From: Vagococcus teuberi
Lineage (GTDB): Bacteria > Bacillota > Bacilli > Lactobacillales > Vagococcaceae
Reading direction: 5' to 3'
Assembly (NCBI RefSeq): GCF_001870205.1
Contig: NZ_CP017267.1
Span: forward strand, 856,501 to 920,500
Length of the DNA: 64,000 nucleotides
The position numbers and the translations under genes are program-made. Shown one piece after another: positions 38,531-47,410 of the stretch. Each line of letters begins with the position of its first letter. The stretch's first letter is position 1. The notes beneath the pieces are model-generated. The model was not told the origin of the DNA and ran no database searches. It was given only the letters and a program-made list of their open reading frames with translations.

Positions 38531-39238
38531 TTGGCTTTGGAAAATAGATATGTCACGTTTGATCCAAGGAGTAAACTAGTTACAGTCCTTTTTGCTAGTG
38601 TGTTACTAATTTCTCGTGCCAATCCATCCATGGAGTTTGTTTTTATAGTATTTATTACATTTTTGTTAAGTATTAGTGGCTCATTTAAAAAAGGCTTTAT
38701 AATATTAATTAGTTATATGTTCCTAAACTTTTTAACAATGACAGTGTTTCATGAGATTAATGGTATTATCACAGCGATTGTGTCATTTGTCTTAGTGGTA
38801 TATAAAAGTTTACTCCCATCTATAGCAGCAGGGATATTTGCGACACAACATACTTCTGTGGGCGAATGGGTTTCGGCGATGAAAAAATGGCACATTCCAA
38901 ACTTTATTGTTATACCATTTATTGTTATTTGTCGTTTTTTTCCGATACTTCGTTCTGATGTGAAGTCGATTCGCCAAGCTATGAAGTTTAGAGGGATTGA
39001 CTTATCTTTTCCAGAAGTAATACATCATCCTATTCAAGCGATGGAGTATTTTTTAGTCCCCATTTTAAAGCAAGTTGAGTATACCGCTCAAGACTTATCT
39101 GCAGCCGCACTTGTGAGGGGGTTAGGTTTTGAAGGGAAACATACAAGTGTAATTCCTATTAAATTAAAAATACAAGACTATTTACTACTTGCTAGTTTGT
39201 TGGTATTGTTATTAGGTGAGGGTGGTGGTGTTTTTTGA
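38531..39238 (+). CDS. ECF transporter T (transmembrane coupling) component
   Basis: A 235-residue EcfT-type membrane protein. It carries the diagnostic coupling motifs: FVIPFIVICRFFPILRSDVK, QAMKFRGID, and LSAAALVRGLGF, the last two being the A-R-G helices that contact the ATPases. It starts at TTG (38531); the ribosome site GAGGGGTGA ends 5 bases before. The end overlaps the A component by 4 bases. The dedicated T gene beside S and A makes this a group I ECF transporter with its own module rather than one sharing the general EcfAA'T. Confidence 0.83.
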   Translation: MALENRYVTFDPRSKLVTVLFASVLLISRANPSMEFVFIVFITFLLSISGSFKKGFIILISYMFLNFLTMTVFHEINGIITAIVSFVLVVYKSLLPSIAAGIFATQHTSVGEWVSAMKKWHIPNFIVIPFIVICRFFPILRSDVKSIRQAMKFRGIDLSFPEVIHHPIQAMEYFLVPILKQVEYTAQDLSAAALVRGLGFEGKHTSVIPIKLKIQDYLLLASLLVLLLGEGGGVF

Positions 39239-40635
39239 TTCAACTCAATCAGGTAACTCTTATAAGAGATAAAAAAAAAGTATTGGATAATATCCATTTA
39301 ACCGTAACATCTGGAGAGTTAGTTATACTGACAGGTGAAAGTGGCAGCGGGAAAAGTTCTTTAATTAGTGTATTAAATGGCTTGATCCCTGAATTGTATG
39401 ATGGAGAGATATTTGGTCAGTTAACAGTGTTGGATACTCGACTGCCGCCTATTGACTTTAATAAGTACGTTAAAGACATAGGTGTCGTATTTCAAAATCC
39501 TAAAACGCAATTTTTTACGACGTCAGTATTAAGTGAGTTAGCTTTCTCCATGGAAAATTACGGATTTTCTGCAGAAGATATAAATACAAGAATGAACGAT
39601 GTTATCGAATTGTTCCATTTAGAAGACTTAATTGGTAAAAAAGTAACAGAGTTATCTGGTGGACAAAAACAACGTATTGCATTTGCAGCTGCCTGTATGT
39701 TACCGCATCGTTTTTTTTTATTGGATGAACCATCAAGTAATCTGGATTATGTAACAATCAAACAATTATCAGCTTATATTAAGTTATTAAAACAGCGTGG
39801 CTGTACGTTGATTATATCTGAACACAGGTTATTTTACCTATCTGAACTGGCAGATAGATATGTTATTTTAAAAAAAGGTAAAATAACATATGATTTATCT
39901 GCTGCTCAATTTAAGGCGCAATTTCCGATAATTCAAGAAGAGATGGGATTAAGGAGTTTACAAGAACCAAAATTATTTAAATCATTTATTAAAAAGATAG
40001 AGCAAGATGACGCTAGTCGAGTACTTCAAATTAAAGATTTAACTTACCAGTACAGTAACCGAAAATTAGTTCTTAATATTCCTTCTCTTGATATTTGTAT
40101 AGATAGCATAGTTGGATTAGTTGGACAAAATGGTTCTGGAAAAACAACCTTTGTACAATTGTTATCAGGTTTGCTTATAGATAAAAGTTACAGTTTTTCT
40201 ATTATGGGAGCCAACTTATCTGCTAAAGAGCGTATTAAGCGGAGTTTTATAGTGATGCAAGATGTTAATCTCCAATTATTTTTTGAAACAGTCGAAAAAG
40301 AATTACTAGTTCAATCGAAAAGAACAGAATTATTTGATGATGTAGTGGATGCTCTTAATTTAAGAAGGTTATTAAGTAGTCATCCACAAAATCTTTCTGG
40401 TGGAGAAAAACAACGAGTAGCCATTGCTAGTGCCATACTATCTGGAAAAGAGTGGTTGATTTTAGATGAACCAACAAGTGGTTTGGATTATCAAAATATG
40501 TTAGCAGTTAGTAAGTTACTAAAAAAGGTTCAATCACTTGGTATATTTGTCCTTGTAATCAGTCATGATAATGAATTTCTCTCACAAACAGCATCATGTA
40601 TTTTGAAAATGGACAACGGTGGGGTTATGAGCTGA
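39235..40635 (+). CDS. ECF transporter A component, two fused ABC ATPase domains
   Basis: A 466-residue fusion of two ABC ATPases. Domain 1: Walker A GESGSGKSSL near residue 38, signature LSGGQKQR, Walker B HRFFLLDEPSSNLD. Domain 2: Walker A GQNGSGKTTF near residue 300, signature LSGGEKQR, Walker B EWLILDEPTSGLD. Both carry a late His (SEHRLF and ISHDNE). This single-polypeptide EcfA-EcfA' arrangement is found in dedicated modules. It begins inside the T gene with a TTG start (39235), and its stop precedes the DUF218 gene. Confidence 0.85.
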   Translation: MIQLNQVTLIRDKKKVLDNIHLTVTSGELVILTGESGSGKSSLISVLNGLIPELYDGEIFGQLTVLDTRLPPIDFNKYVKDIGVVFQNPKTQFFTTSVLSELAFSMENYGFSAEDINTRMNDVIELFHLEDLIGKKVTELSGGQKQRIAFAAACMLPHRFFLLDEPSSNLDYVTIKQLSAYIKLLKQRGCTLIISEHRLFYLSELADRYVILKKGKITYDLSAAQFKAQFPIIQEEMGLRSLQEPKLFKSFIKKIEQDDASRVLQIKDLTYQYSNRKLVLNIPSLDICIDSIVGLVGQNGSGKTTFVQLLSGLLIDKSYSFSIMGANLSAKERIKRSFIVMQDVNLQLFFETVEKELLVQSKRTELFDDVVDALNLRRLLSSHPQNLSGGEKQRVAIASAILSGKEWLILDEPTSGLDYQNMLAVSKLLKKVQSLGIFVLVISHDNEFLSQTASCILKMDNGGVMS

Positions 40636-40669
40636 TTTAATAGTCGTTTTTTTGAAAGGAGTGTACTCA

Positions 40670-41737
40670 TTGTTAAATATAACAGTTTTTTTCTATGTCA
40701 TTTTTTTGATCGTCCCTTTGATATGTTTTTTTTATTTAAATTATTTTCGCCCAACAAGTTTATGGAATGGTTTTTTCTTTCTTGTATCTACGGCGACCTT
40801 ATATTTTCTATTTATTTTATTAATAGAAAATATAAGTCAAAACCTTGCTTTAGTTTTTTTAATTCCAGCTATTTTGGTTATAATATTTATAAGTGTACTA
40901 GGTTTGAGTACTAGTATAGTAGGATTATTTTGGAATGAAAAAATTCTTTTAAAAAGAGAAGGGAAATCATTAAGTAATTTGGTTCCGCTGATTGTTGCGT
41001 TATGTTTATTAGGGATTCAAGTTCTAATAATTATTGTCACATTTTATTCGCAAAATATATTTTTGACAACTTTATTAAGTTTTACTACAGTTACTTTATC
41101 GTATTTAATCTTTTTATTTATTATGTATGCAACAACAACTGTTTTATATAATCATTTTCCTATTTGGAAAAAAGTAGATTATATTATTATTTTAGGAGCT
41201 GGATTGATTGATGGTGAACGAGTAACACCATTGTTAGCGAGTCGGATTGACAGAGGTGTTAGCTTATATTTACAGCAAAAAAGAAATTATGGCCATAAAC
41301 CTACGATTATTTTATCAGGTGGTCAAGGAAAAGACGAAAAAATATCGGAAGCACAAGCGATGAGTCATTATTTAGATTCTTTACCTGTCGTTATTGAAAA
41401 AGTATATCTTGAAGAACAATCAACAAATACCAAAGAAAATATTCTATTTTCGGAAAAATTGGCGAGTGCTGTGGATGGTATAAATGATTTTAAAGATAAA
41501 AATATTGTGATTTCGACCAATAATTATCATCTCTTAAGAGCTGGTAAAATAGCGTCACATTTAGGTATCCATGCGAGAGGTGTTGGTTCTAAAACGAAAT
41601 TATATTATTTACCGACAGCCTTTATTCGTGAATACGTAGGTTATCTTGTGATGACAAAGAAAAAACATTTTTTCTTTATTGGATTATTTTTTATAAGTGT
41701 ATTGATTATATTATTTATTCACGTTATTTTTGGATAA
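40670..41737 (+). CDS. DUF218/YdcF-family membrane protein (SanA/ElyC-like)
   Basis: A 355-residue membrane protein. The N-terminal 165 residues hold four to five helices, followed by a cytoplasmic or extracytoplasmic DUF218 domain: YIIILGAGLIDGERVTPLLASRIDRG, then LSGGQGKDEKISEAQAMSHYL, and LEEQSTNTKENILFS, the conserved metal-free DUF218 pocket. A final helix anchors the end. Relatives affect envelope biosynthesis or vancomycin sensitivity. The start is a TTG at 40670, 9 bases after AAAGGAG; the longer frame from 40652 overlaps that site. It is co-directional with the ECF operon with a 34-bp gap and may be part of it. Confidence 0.75.
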   Translation: MLNITVFFYVIFLIVPLICFFYLNYFRPTSLWNGFFFLVSTATLYFLFILLIENISQNLALVFLIPAILVIIFISVLGLSTSIVGLFWNEKILLKREGKSLSNLVPLIVALCLLGIQVLIIIVTFYSQNIFLTTLLSFTTVTLSYLIFLFIMYATTTVLYNHFPIWKKVDYIIILGAGLIDGERVTPLLASRIDRGVSLYLQQKRNYGHKPTIILSGGQGKDEKISEAQAMSHYLDSLPVVIEKVYLEEQSTNTKENILFSEKLASAVDGINDFKDKNIVISTNNYHLLRAGKIASHLGIHARGVGSKTKLYYLPTAFIREYVGYLVMTKKKHFFFIGLFFISVLIILFIHVIFG

Positions 41738-41742
41738 TTAAA

Positions 41743-42003
41743 GGCTCTACGTCAAATGATGTGGATGAATAAAATTAAGTGTACTTAAGCAACGAAAGCC
41801 GATTAGCTTTTGTTGCTTATTTATTTGTTTTTGAAACTGAGTAGTATTCTATATTTATAGTTTTGGAAATTTCTGTATCCATACACTATTCGTTTAATTA
41901 GCTTGATTTTATTAATTGATTCTTCTGGAGTTATTCTATTGCTACGTTTTTTTTTGATATTGGGTTTTAATTTATAATAAGTGCTAAGTATTATTTCATA
42001 AAT
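41743..42003 (-). pseudogene. ISL3-family transposase C-terminal remnant
   Basis: At 41743 GGCTCTACGTCAAATGATG is an ISL3-like end with mismatches, followed on the minus strand by codons from 42003 to the stop at 41821: IYEIILSTYYKLKPNIKKK, NRITPEESINKIKLIKRIVYG and YRNFQNYKYRILLSF. This is the family's NNKIKLIKRxAYGYRNF block. The N-terminal part is gone. A different ISL3 type from that at 32.4 kb, since the sequences differ. Confidence 0.65.
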
Positions 42004-42087
42004 AGGTATAATGATACTATTTTTTATTAAAAAATATCGTTTTATGAAGTGTGGTATACTAGTTAGTATAGAAGGGAATGATTTTAT
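42004..42087 (+). promoter_or_regulatory. Promoter of the small 42.1-kb gene
   Basis: TGTGGTATACT at 42050-42060 has an extended -10 form (TATACT at 42055-42060). GAAGGGA about 12 bases before the TTG start follows. Confidence 0.45.
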
Positions 42088-42306
42088 TTGTCTAATATAT
42101 TAGTTTCTATAGGTTCAACGATTGAAAGCTCAACTGTCCACCATAAAAAGGTAGCAAGAACGGTAGAGTTGATTTTAAAGCACACAGTATTAATACGAGA
42201 TGAGTTTGATGAAACCCATTTAGTACTGATTGAAACGCTCGCGAAACACGGTCTTGATGTGGAGGATGAAACCTCTATATATAAAACTAGATATAGTAGA
42301 AGATAA
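42088..42306 (+). CDS. Small unknown protein (72 residues)
   Basis: A 72-residue frame starting with TTG, preceded by a GAAGGG site and an extended -10 promoter. The product is soluble and mixed charged, SILVSIGSTIESSTVHHKK, then LIRDEFDETHLVLIETLAKHG, with helical character. I do not recognise the family. A minus-strand frame over the same bases is hydrophobic and odd in composition and is treated as a shadow. No functional call. Confidence 0.45.
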   Translation: MSNILVSIGSTIESSTVHHKKVARTVELILKHTVLIRDEFDETHLVLIETLAKHGLDVEDETSIYKTRYSRR

Positions 42307-42411
42307 TCGTGATGAAAATGCATAAAAAAATAAGCATCTACCATTAATCTAAAGTTAAAAGGTAAATGCTCTTTCAGTACGAACTGGCTTCATCCATTAG
42401 GTCGTTACTCC

Positions 42412-42561
42412 TTATGCAATTTTTTGTAATTCATGTACTGCATTTTGAATAGTAGTACCTGTTGCAACTTTTGATTCATCATCTTTAAGAAAAACGATAA
42501 ATAAGTTTAAGTCAGTATCTAGTGTTACACGGTACTCTATTGTTGTGTTATTGAATGTCAT
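42412..42561 (-). CDS. Small unknown protein (49 residues)
   Basis: From the ATG at 42561, with GAAAGGAG 7 bases upstream, a 49-residue protein is encoded: TFNNTTIEYRVTLDTDLNLF, IVFLKDDESKVATGTTIQNAVHELQKIA. It has three probable beta strands and a final helix. The Shine-Dalgarno strength suggests a real gene. Function unknown; a DUF1659-like fold could be considered but is not supported. Confidence 0.5.
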   Translation of the reverse strand: MTFNNTTIEYRVTLDTDLNLFIVFLKDDESKVATGTTIQNAVHELQKIA

Positions 42562-42687
42562 ATAGCATTCTCCTTTCTTTTGTGTAACGAAAGGCAACTA
42601 AAACGTTCATAACGAAATTCCATTGTTAATTATAACATTTAAAAAATATATATGCAAATGAAATCTCATTTGGTTAGTAAAATAATA

Positions 42688-42719
42688 GAAGCACTAATGA
42701 AATGACTCATCAGTGCTTC
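42688..42719 (-). terminator. yidC terminator
   Basis: GAAGCACTAATGA pairs with TCATCAGTGCTTC with one mismatch, followed on the minus strand by TATTATTTT. Confidence 0.7.
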
Positions 42720-42722
42720 CTA

Positions 42723-43794
42723 TTATTTTTTATTTTGTTTTCCTTGGTTACGTCCAGTATTACGATTGTTTAGCTTATTTTTAGGAGCATTTTGTTTAAC
42801 TGTTGTGTTCTTAACAGTCGGCTTAACGATTTTTACTGGATTTTGTTCAAAATGTTCGGCAATTTCACGTTTGACTTTTGGCTTGTGATAGAGATTGGTA
42901 ATAAGAGATTGTATACAACTAAAAATACCACCAATAACCCAATACAATGTCACACCAGCAGGAGCTTTGAATGAGAAGAAAATAATCATAAGAGGAGACA
43001 GATACGTCATCATTCGCATTTGTTTTCTCTGTTCATCACTCATCCCAATCATGCTGATATAACTCTGTAAGAAATAACTAATACCCGCTAAAGCGACTAG
43101 TATTAAATTTGGTTTTCCAAGATTGATACCAAAGAAAATCGATTCTGAGATTCCAGGAGTTACTTTGGCTGCGAAAAATAATGCCGTAAAGATAGGCATC
43201 TGAATGAGTAATGGTAAACAACCAATTCCTCCCATAATGTTAATATCATTATCTTTATAAAATTGTTGAAGTTCTTGTTGAGCTGCCATTTTACGCTCCC
43301 GGCGCCTTGCGTGTTTTTTCGAGTTGTCGCGCGCGGGGTTCTGGCCGGCGTGCGGCGCGCGCGGGTGGTCTGGGTGTGTGCGAATGCGTGGTCGGATCGT
43401 GTTTATCTTTATAAAATTGTTGAAGTTCTTGTTGAGCTGCCATTTTATCTTCAGGAGTTGTGGCAGTTTTCATTTTCTCATTGATTACATCCATATGAGG
43501 TTTGATTGCTGCCATCTTTTCCTGTTGAATCATAGATTTTTTCATTTGGTTTAAACCAAGTGGTAAAATAATCAATCGAACAATCATGGTTAGTAAAATG
43601 ATTGACCAACCAAAACCTAATCCCCAGTTTTCGGCAAAAAAAGTAATTAAGTGACTCATTGGTTTTACTAATAAATTATAGATGATCCCTTCACCAGTGG
43701 GAGTACCGGTAGAATCAGTTTTGACACATCCGGATAAAAAAATTAGCATTCCGAAAAGACCAGAACCGATCATCCAACGTTTTAAATTTTTCAT
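42723..43794 (-). pseudogene. yidC: Membrane insertase YidC/OxaA, split by a 154-bp insertion
   Basis: A lipoprotein-type YidC insertase. The signal peptide ends LIFLSGC (lipobox LSGC), then the TM segments YNLLVKPMSHLI, GLGFGWSIILLTMIVRLIILPLGLNQMKKS, and later GIGCLPLLIQMPIFTALFFA, with LTLYWVIGGIF-type helices before a basic tail. The frame is interrupted at 43249-43402: 154 bp (45-bp duplication plus 109 GC-rich bases) shift the frame. Removing 154 bp leaves 918 bp, an exact 305-residue protein with intact motifs. As written the gene is broken, although YidC is essential unless a paralogue exists; an assembly error is a serious alternative. Confidence 0.85.
43249..43447. repeat. Exact 45-bp direct duplication flanking a GC-rich insert in yidC
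   Basis: Copy 1 is 43249-43293 and copy 2 is 43403-43447, identical over 45 bp with period 154. Between them lie 109 bases at about 70% G+C by hand count, with CG-repeats (GCGCGCGGGG, GGCGCGCGCGGG), in a region otherwise near one third GC. Confidence 0.9.
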
Positions 43795-43886
43795 TTATTT
43801 CTTCCTTTACTATGATCTACGTTTATCTACACAAGCAATACTATAACGAATTTTGGGACATAATTCAATTAATTTATGGAAAGAAA

Positions 43887-44162
43887 TTAAGAATAAACCA
43901 CGTTAAATCGTTTATGCTCTGTAAACGTTGGATTAAAGTCGATTGAGTAATTTGTAACGTTTCCCATTGGTGCAGGAGATTTTTTTACTTCTTCAATAAA
44001 CTGTTGAACGGCTAGTTTATCACCATTTGCTTCAATATACACACCACCATCATCGAGGTTTTTAACAATACCATGTACGCCTAGTTCATCGGCGACTATT
44101 TTAGTCATATACCGAAAAGCCACTCCTTGTACTCGACCATAAACTGTCATCGATATTTTCAT
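43887..44162 (-). CDS. acyP: Acylphosphatase
   Basis: A 91-residue enzyme that hydrolyses acyl phosphates. The signature VQGVAFRYMTKIVADELGVHG near residue 9 contains the anion-binding Arg, and YIEANGDKLAVQQFI follows, with the catalytic Asn near residue 37 (VKNLDDG). Length matches the family. It is divergent from the methyltransferase gene, a gene order common in enterococcal relatives. Confidence 0.92.
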   Translation of the reverse strand: MKISMTVYGRVQGVAFRYMTKIVADELGVHGIVKNLDDGGVYIEANGDKLAVQQFIEEVKKSPAPMGNVTNYSIDFNPTFTEHKRFNVVYS

Positions 44163-44277
44163 AACATCACATCCTTAATGTTTTCTTAACTTTATTATAC
44201 AGTTTTTACATGGAAATGAGTGAATGAAATAAAAAATCTGATATAATAAAGCAAGTATTGAGAGGAATGAACTAATC

Positions 44278-45039
44278 ATGATGAAACGAATTGAATCATT
44301 GACTAATCAATGGGTAAAAGACACGAAAAAATTACATAAAAAAAAATACCGAGATTTAACCAATAAGTTTATTATAGAAGGGGAACACTCTGTCCAAGAA
44401 GCGATTGAAAGTCATGCTGATATTGATGTGATTGTGACGACTGATGAGGGGATAGAAACATATCAATCACTATTGGATGACATCAATGAAGATAATCTGG
44501 TGATTGTACCAGATGCTATTTTAAAACAACTTTCAGAATTGCCAACACCACAAAAAATTATAGCAGTAATGAATAAACAAGAAGAGTCACAAAGTTTAGG
44601 ACGAAAAATGTTAGTACTTGATACTGTTCAAGATCCAGGTAACGTTGGAACGATGATTAGAACAGCTGACGCCGCAGGATATGATCAAGTGATACTTGGA
44701 GAAGGGTGTGCCGATGTTTATCAATCAAAAGTTCAGCGAGCATTACAAGGAAGCCAATTTCATGTATCTATTTTGACTAATGTGAACTTAATTCAGTGGA
44801 TAAACGAAGTCAAAGAGAAAAATATTGTGACAATCGCTACTGCGCTAGATGAAACGGCAATGTCATATACAGAAATTGGCGAGCAATCCTCCGTTGCTAT
44901 TGTGATGGGGAATGAGGGACAAGGCGTGTCACAAAATATATTAACACTTGTCGATAAAAAAGTTTATATACCTATGAAAGGAAAAGCCGAATCTTTAAAT
45001 GTGGCTGTAGCTGCTGGAATTGTGATGTTTGAAATATAA
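44278..45039 (+). CDS. TrmH/SpoU-family RNA 2'-O-methyltransferase
   Basis: A 253-residue SPOUT methyltransferase. An N-terminal substrate-binding region (about 1-95, IEGEHSVQEAIESHA) precedes the knotted catalytic domain with LDTVQDPGNVGTMIRTADAAG, VIMGNEGQGVSQNI and AESLNVAVAAGI, the three SPOUT motifs. The target is probably rRNA or tRNA 2'-hydroxyl; not decidable. It is divergent from acyP. The N-terminal ATG is double (ATG ATG); the first is taken. Confidence 0.9.
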   Translation: MMKRIESLTNQWVKDTKKLHKKKYRDLTNKFIIEGEHSVQEAIESHADIDVIVTTDEGIETYQSLLDDINEDNLVIVPDAILKQLSELPTPQKIIAVMNKQEESQSLGRKMLVLDTVQDPGNVGTMIRTADAAGYDQVILGEGCADVYQSKVQRALQGSQFHVSILTNVNLIQWINEVKEKNIVTIATALDETAMSYTEIGEQSSVAIVMGNEGQGVSQNILTLVDKKVYIPMKGKAESLNVAVAAGIVMFEI

Positions 45040-45152
45040 ATTGTTATAAATTTATTAAAGTGACGATTTTTGATATAATTTTTGAAAATTTACTGATATA
45101 TTGTTATCATTAATACATAAAAAGTTAATGTTAAGAAAGAAAGTGATGAAAT

Positions 45153-45653
45153 ATGTCATTAAATTGGCAAGAAGATCATGATTATTTAGAGCTTGTAAAA
45201 GATCTTATCTATACAGATGACGTTCAAAGTTTAAAAGAATACACACAACACCATTACTCAAATCGTTTGGAACACTCGATTCAAGTATCATATAAAAGCT
45301 ATCGTTTAGCCAAAAAATGGGGTGGAAATGTCAGAGCCACTGCTAGGGCAGGGTTACTTCATGATTTATTTTTTTATGATTGGCGTCAAACAAAAATGGG
45401 GGAAGGTTCGCATGCTTACGTTCATCCAAGAATTGCTTTAGAGAATGCCAAGAAATTAACAGATATTTCTCCATTAGAAGAAGATATTATTGTTAAACAC
45501 ATGTTTGGAGCGACGATTGCGCCACCTAAGTATAAAGAAAGTTATATTGTGACATTAGTAGATAAGTACTGTGCGTGTGAAGAAGTCATTAAACCATTGT
45601 TTAAAAAAGTTAAAGTAAAAGCAGTTGAATATTCAAAAGTAGTACATTTTTGA
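45153..45653 (+). CDS. HD-domain hydrolase family protein
   Basis: A 166-residue HD-superfamily phosphohydrolase. The metal-binding pattern is H near SNRLEHSIQVSY, the HD doublet in GLLHDLFFYDW, and the later KHMFGATI, which completes the metal site. Relatives are annotated as putative nucleotidases, but the substrate is unknown. AAGAAAG precedes the ATG. It stands between the methyltransferase and the HxlR gene and ends in its own terminator. Confidence 0.85.
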   Translation: MSLNWQEDHDYLELVKDLIYTDDVQSLKEYTQHHYSNRLEHSIQVSYKSYRLAKKWGGNVRATARAGLLHDLFFYDWRQTKMGEGSHAYVHPRIALENAKKLTDISPLEEDIIVKHMFGATIAPPKYKESYIVTLVDKYCACEEVIKPLFKKVKVKAVEYSKVVHF

Positions 45654-45687
45654 GCTGACAGATAGTATTTGTCAGCTTATTGTTTTA
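45653..45687 (+). terminator. Terminator of the HD-domain gene
   Basis: AGCTGACA and TGTCAGCT form a stem followed by T-rich bases; the stop codon of the gene is inside the first arm. Confidence 0.7.
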
Positions 45688-45729
45688 TACTATAATTATG
45701 GACGAAATGTTATTATAAGGGGGCAGTGT

Positions 45730-46056
45730 ATGAATTCCTGTAAAAAGAGACAATTTGAGTTATGTCCAAAATTCGAGAAGACATTTGATATGCTGGGGAA
45801 AAAGTGGAATGGGTTAATTATCGACGTGTTATTGGAAGATGGTACGCAACGTTTTGTTGAGCTCGCTAATAAAATACCAGAAGTCAGTGATCGTGTTTTA
45901 GTTGAACGATTAAAAGAGTTAGAAGAAAAAGGTATCGTGATGAGACGAGAGCATCCTGTTGAAAAAAAACGCATTGACTATTCTTTAACAGAAAAAGGTG
46001 AGTCCCTTCGCCCAGTGATGGTGGAAGTACAAAATTGGGGAGAAAAGTGGATGTAA
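45730..46056 (+). CDS. HxlR-family transcriptional regulator
   Basis: A 108-residue winged helix protein. It has the family pattern CPKFEKTFDMLGKKWNGLII (Cys near residue 13 as in redox or aldehyde-sensing HxlR members), RFVELANKIPEVSDRVLVERLKELEE for the recognition helix, and IDYSLTEKGESLRPVM wing. It probably senses electrophiles or a small effector; no target gene adjoins it. GGGGGCA precedes the ATG. The T-box leader of pheST begins just after the stop. Confidence 0.85.
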   Translation: MNSCKKRQFELCPKFEKTFDMLGKKWNGLIIDVLLEDGTQRFVELANKIPEVSDRVLVERLKELEEKGIVMRREHPVEKKRIDYSLTEKGESLRPVMVEVQNWGEKWM

Positions 46057-46064
46057 GAATCATC

Positions 46065-46093
46065 TTGACGAGGCATTTTATTTCTTGTACACT
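46065..46093 (+). promoter_or_regulatory. pheST promoter
   Basis: TTGACG (46065-46070) and TACACT (46088-46093) have a 17-base spacer, directly before the T-box leader. Confidence 0.75.
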
Positions 46094-46099
46094 TTAGCT

Positions 46100-46332
46100 A
46101 TATAGTAAAAAACGTTTATGGAAACGAGTAATTTAGTATTTTTCTCGCTCAGGGAGGTTTGCCAAAGACTGAAAGCAAACTGTGAAAAAGCTAGACGAAG
46201 TTCACTTCCTTAGTTGTTTGGTTATCAAACCGGTGATTATTATCATCGTTAACAAATAAAGATGCTTTAAGCATAAAAATTGGATGGTACCACGAGACAT
46301 CGTTCCTTTTATAAGGGATGGTGTCTTTTTTT
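46100..46332 (+). ncRNA. T-box riboswitch of pheST
   Basis: The leader ends with the conserved antiterminator sequence GGATGGTACCACG followed by a terminator hairpin (GACATCGTTCC...GGGATGGTGTC and a T-run). Upstream lies a long Stem I; a UUC (Phe) triplet at 46201-46203 in GAAGTTCACTTC is a candidate specifier. Such leaders bind uncharged tRNA-Phe and allow transcription of pheST only when charging is low. Confidence 0.88.
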
Positions 46333-46357
46333 GTTGGATTAAGAAAGGATGAAAAAA

Positions 46358-47404
46358 ATGGAAATCAAAGAAAGATTGGAATCACTACGTAAAGATTTTA
46401 TCGAAAAAATTGCGCAAGTGGAAACATTAGACCATTTAAATAATATACGGGTTGAGGTAATGGGTAAAAAGGGAAGTATGACTGAAATACTTCGTGGAAT
46501 GAAAGATTTATCAAATGAAGAGCGACCAGTTGTGGGAAGTTTGGCTAATGAAATTAGAGATGTATTATCAACACAAATTGATGAGAAAAAACAAGAACTT
46601 GAAGAAGAAGCACTTAATCAAGCATTATTAAATGAAACAATTGATGTCACATTACCAGGTAAAGTGTCAAGTACTGGTACGCCGCATATTTTAACGCAAG
46701 TGATGCAAGAAATTGAAGATGTCTTTTTAGGTCTAGGTTATGAAATTATTGAAGGATATGAAGTTGAAAAAGATTACTATAACTTTGAGCGAATGAACTT
46801 ACCTAAAGATCACCCAGCTCGTGATATGCAAGATTCTTTTTATATTACAGATGATATGTTATTACGCACGCATACCTCACCTATTCAAGCACGTACGATG
46901 GAAAAACATGATTTTTCAAAAGCACCACTTCGTATGATTAGTCCGGGGAAAGTTTACCGACGTGATAGTGATGATGCGACACATAGTCATCAATTCCATC
47001 AGATTGAGGGATTGGTTGTTGATAAACACATCACAATGGCAGACTTAAAAGGAACGCTTGAAGTGTTGCTTAAAAAATTATTCGGGGAAGATCGTAATAT
47101 TCGTCTAAGACCAAGTTACTTCCCATTTACGGAGCCTTCAGTTGAGGTGGATATTAGCTGTTTCAAATGTGGCGGTAAAGGCTGTAACGTATGTAAACAC
47201 ACTGGCTGGATTGAAATTTTAGGTGCAGGTGTTGTACATCCAAGCGTCCTTGAAATGTCAGGTGTTGATTCAAACGAGTACAGTGGATTTGCTTTTGGAT
47301 TAGGACCTGATAGAGTCGCAATGTTGAAATATGGTGTCAATGATATCCGTTATTTCTATCAAAATGATGTCAGATTCTTAGAACAATTTAAGGTAAAGGG
47401 GTAG
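46358..47404 (+). CDS. pheS: Phenylalanyl-tRNA synthetase alpha subunit
   Basis: A 348-residue class II synthetase subunit. The N-terminal coiled coil (1-85) is followed by the catalytic core with motif 2, [22 protein letters not shown], motif 3 [14 protein letters not shown], and the small Cys cluster [20 protein letters not shown] 46358 is chosen; the ATG at 46349 is too close to AAAGGA at 46342-46347. It is 6 bp from pheT and both are controlled by the T-box. Confidence 0.96.
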   Translation: MEIKERLESLRKDFIEKIAQVETLDHLNNIRVEVMGKKGSMTEILRGMKDLSNEERPVVGSLANEIRDVLSTQIDEKKQELEEEALNQALLNETIDVTLPGKVSSTGTPHILTQVMQEIEDVFLGLGYEIIEGYEVEKDYYNFERMNLPKDHPARDMQDSFYITDDMLLRTHTSPIQARTMEKHDFSKAPLRMISPGKVYRRDSDDATHSHQFHQIEGLVVDKHITMADLKGTLEVLLKKLFGEDRNIRLRPSYFPFTEPSVEVDISCFKCGGKGCNVCKHTGWIEILGAGVVHPSVLEMSGVDSNEYSGFAFGLGPDRVAMLKYGVNDIRYFYQNDVRFLEQFKVKG

Positions 47405-47410
47405 AGATAA

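Noticed and set aside
42084-42344. 86-residue minus-strand frame opposite the small 42.1-kb gene
   Set aside because: Composition is odd (Ser- and aromatic-rich) with no ribosome site, while the plus strand has an extended -10 promoter and a ribosome site.
43263-43554. Plus-strand open frames across the yidC insert
   Set aside because: They exist only because the GC-rich insert lacks stops; they run antisense to yidC and have no start site or protein-like motifs.
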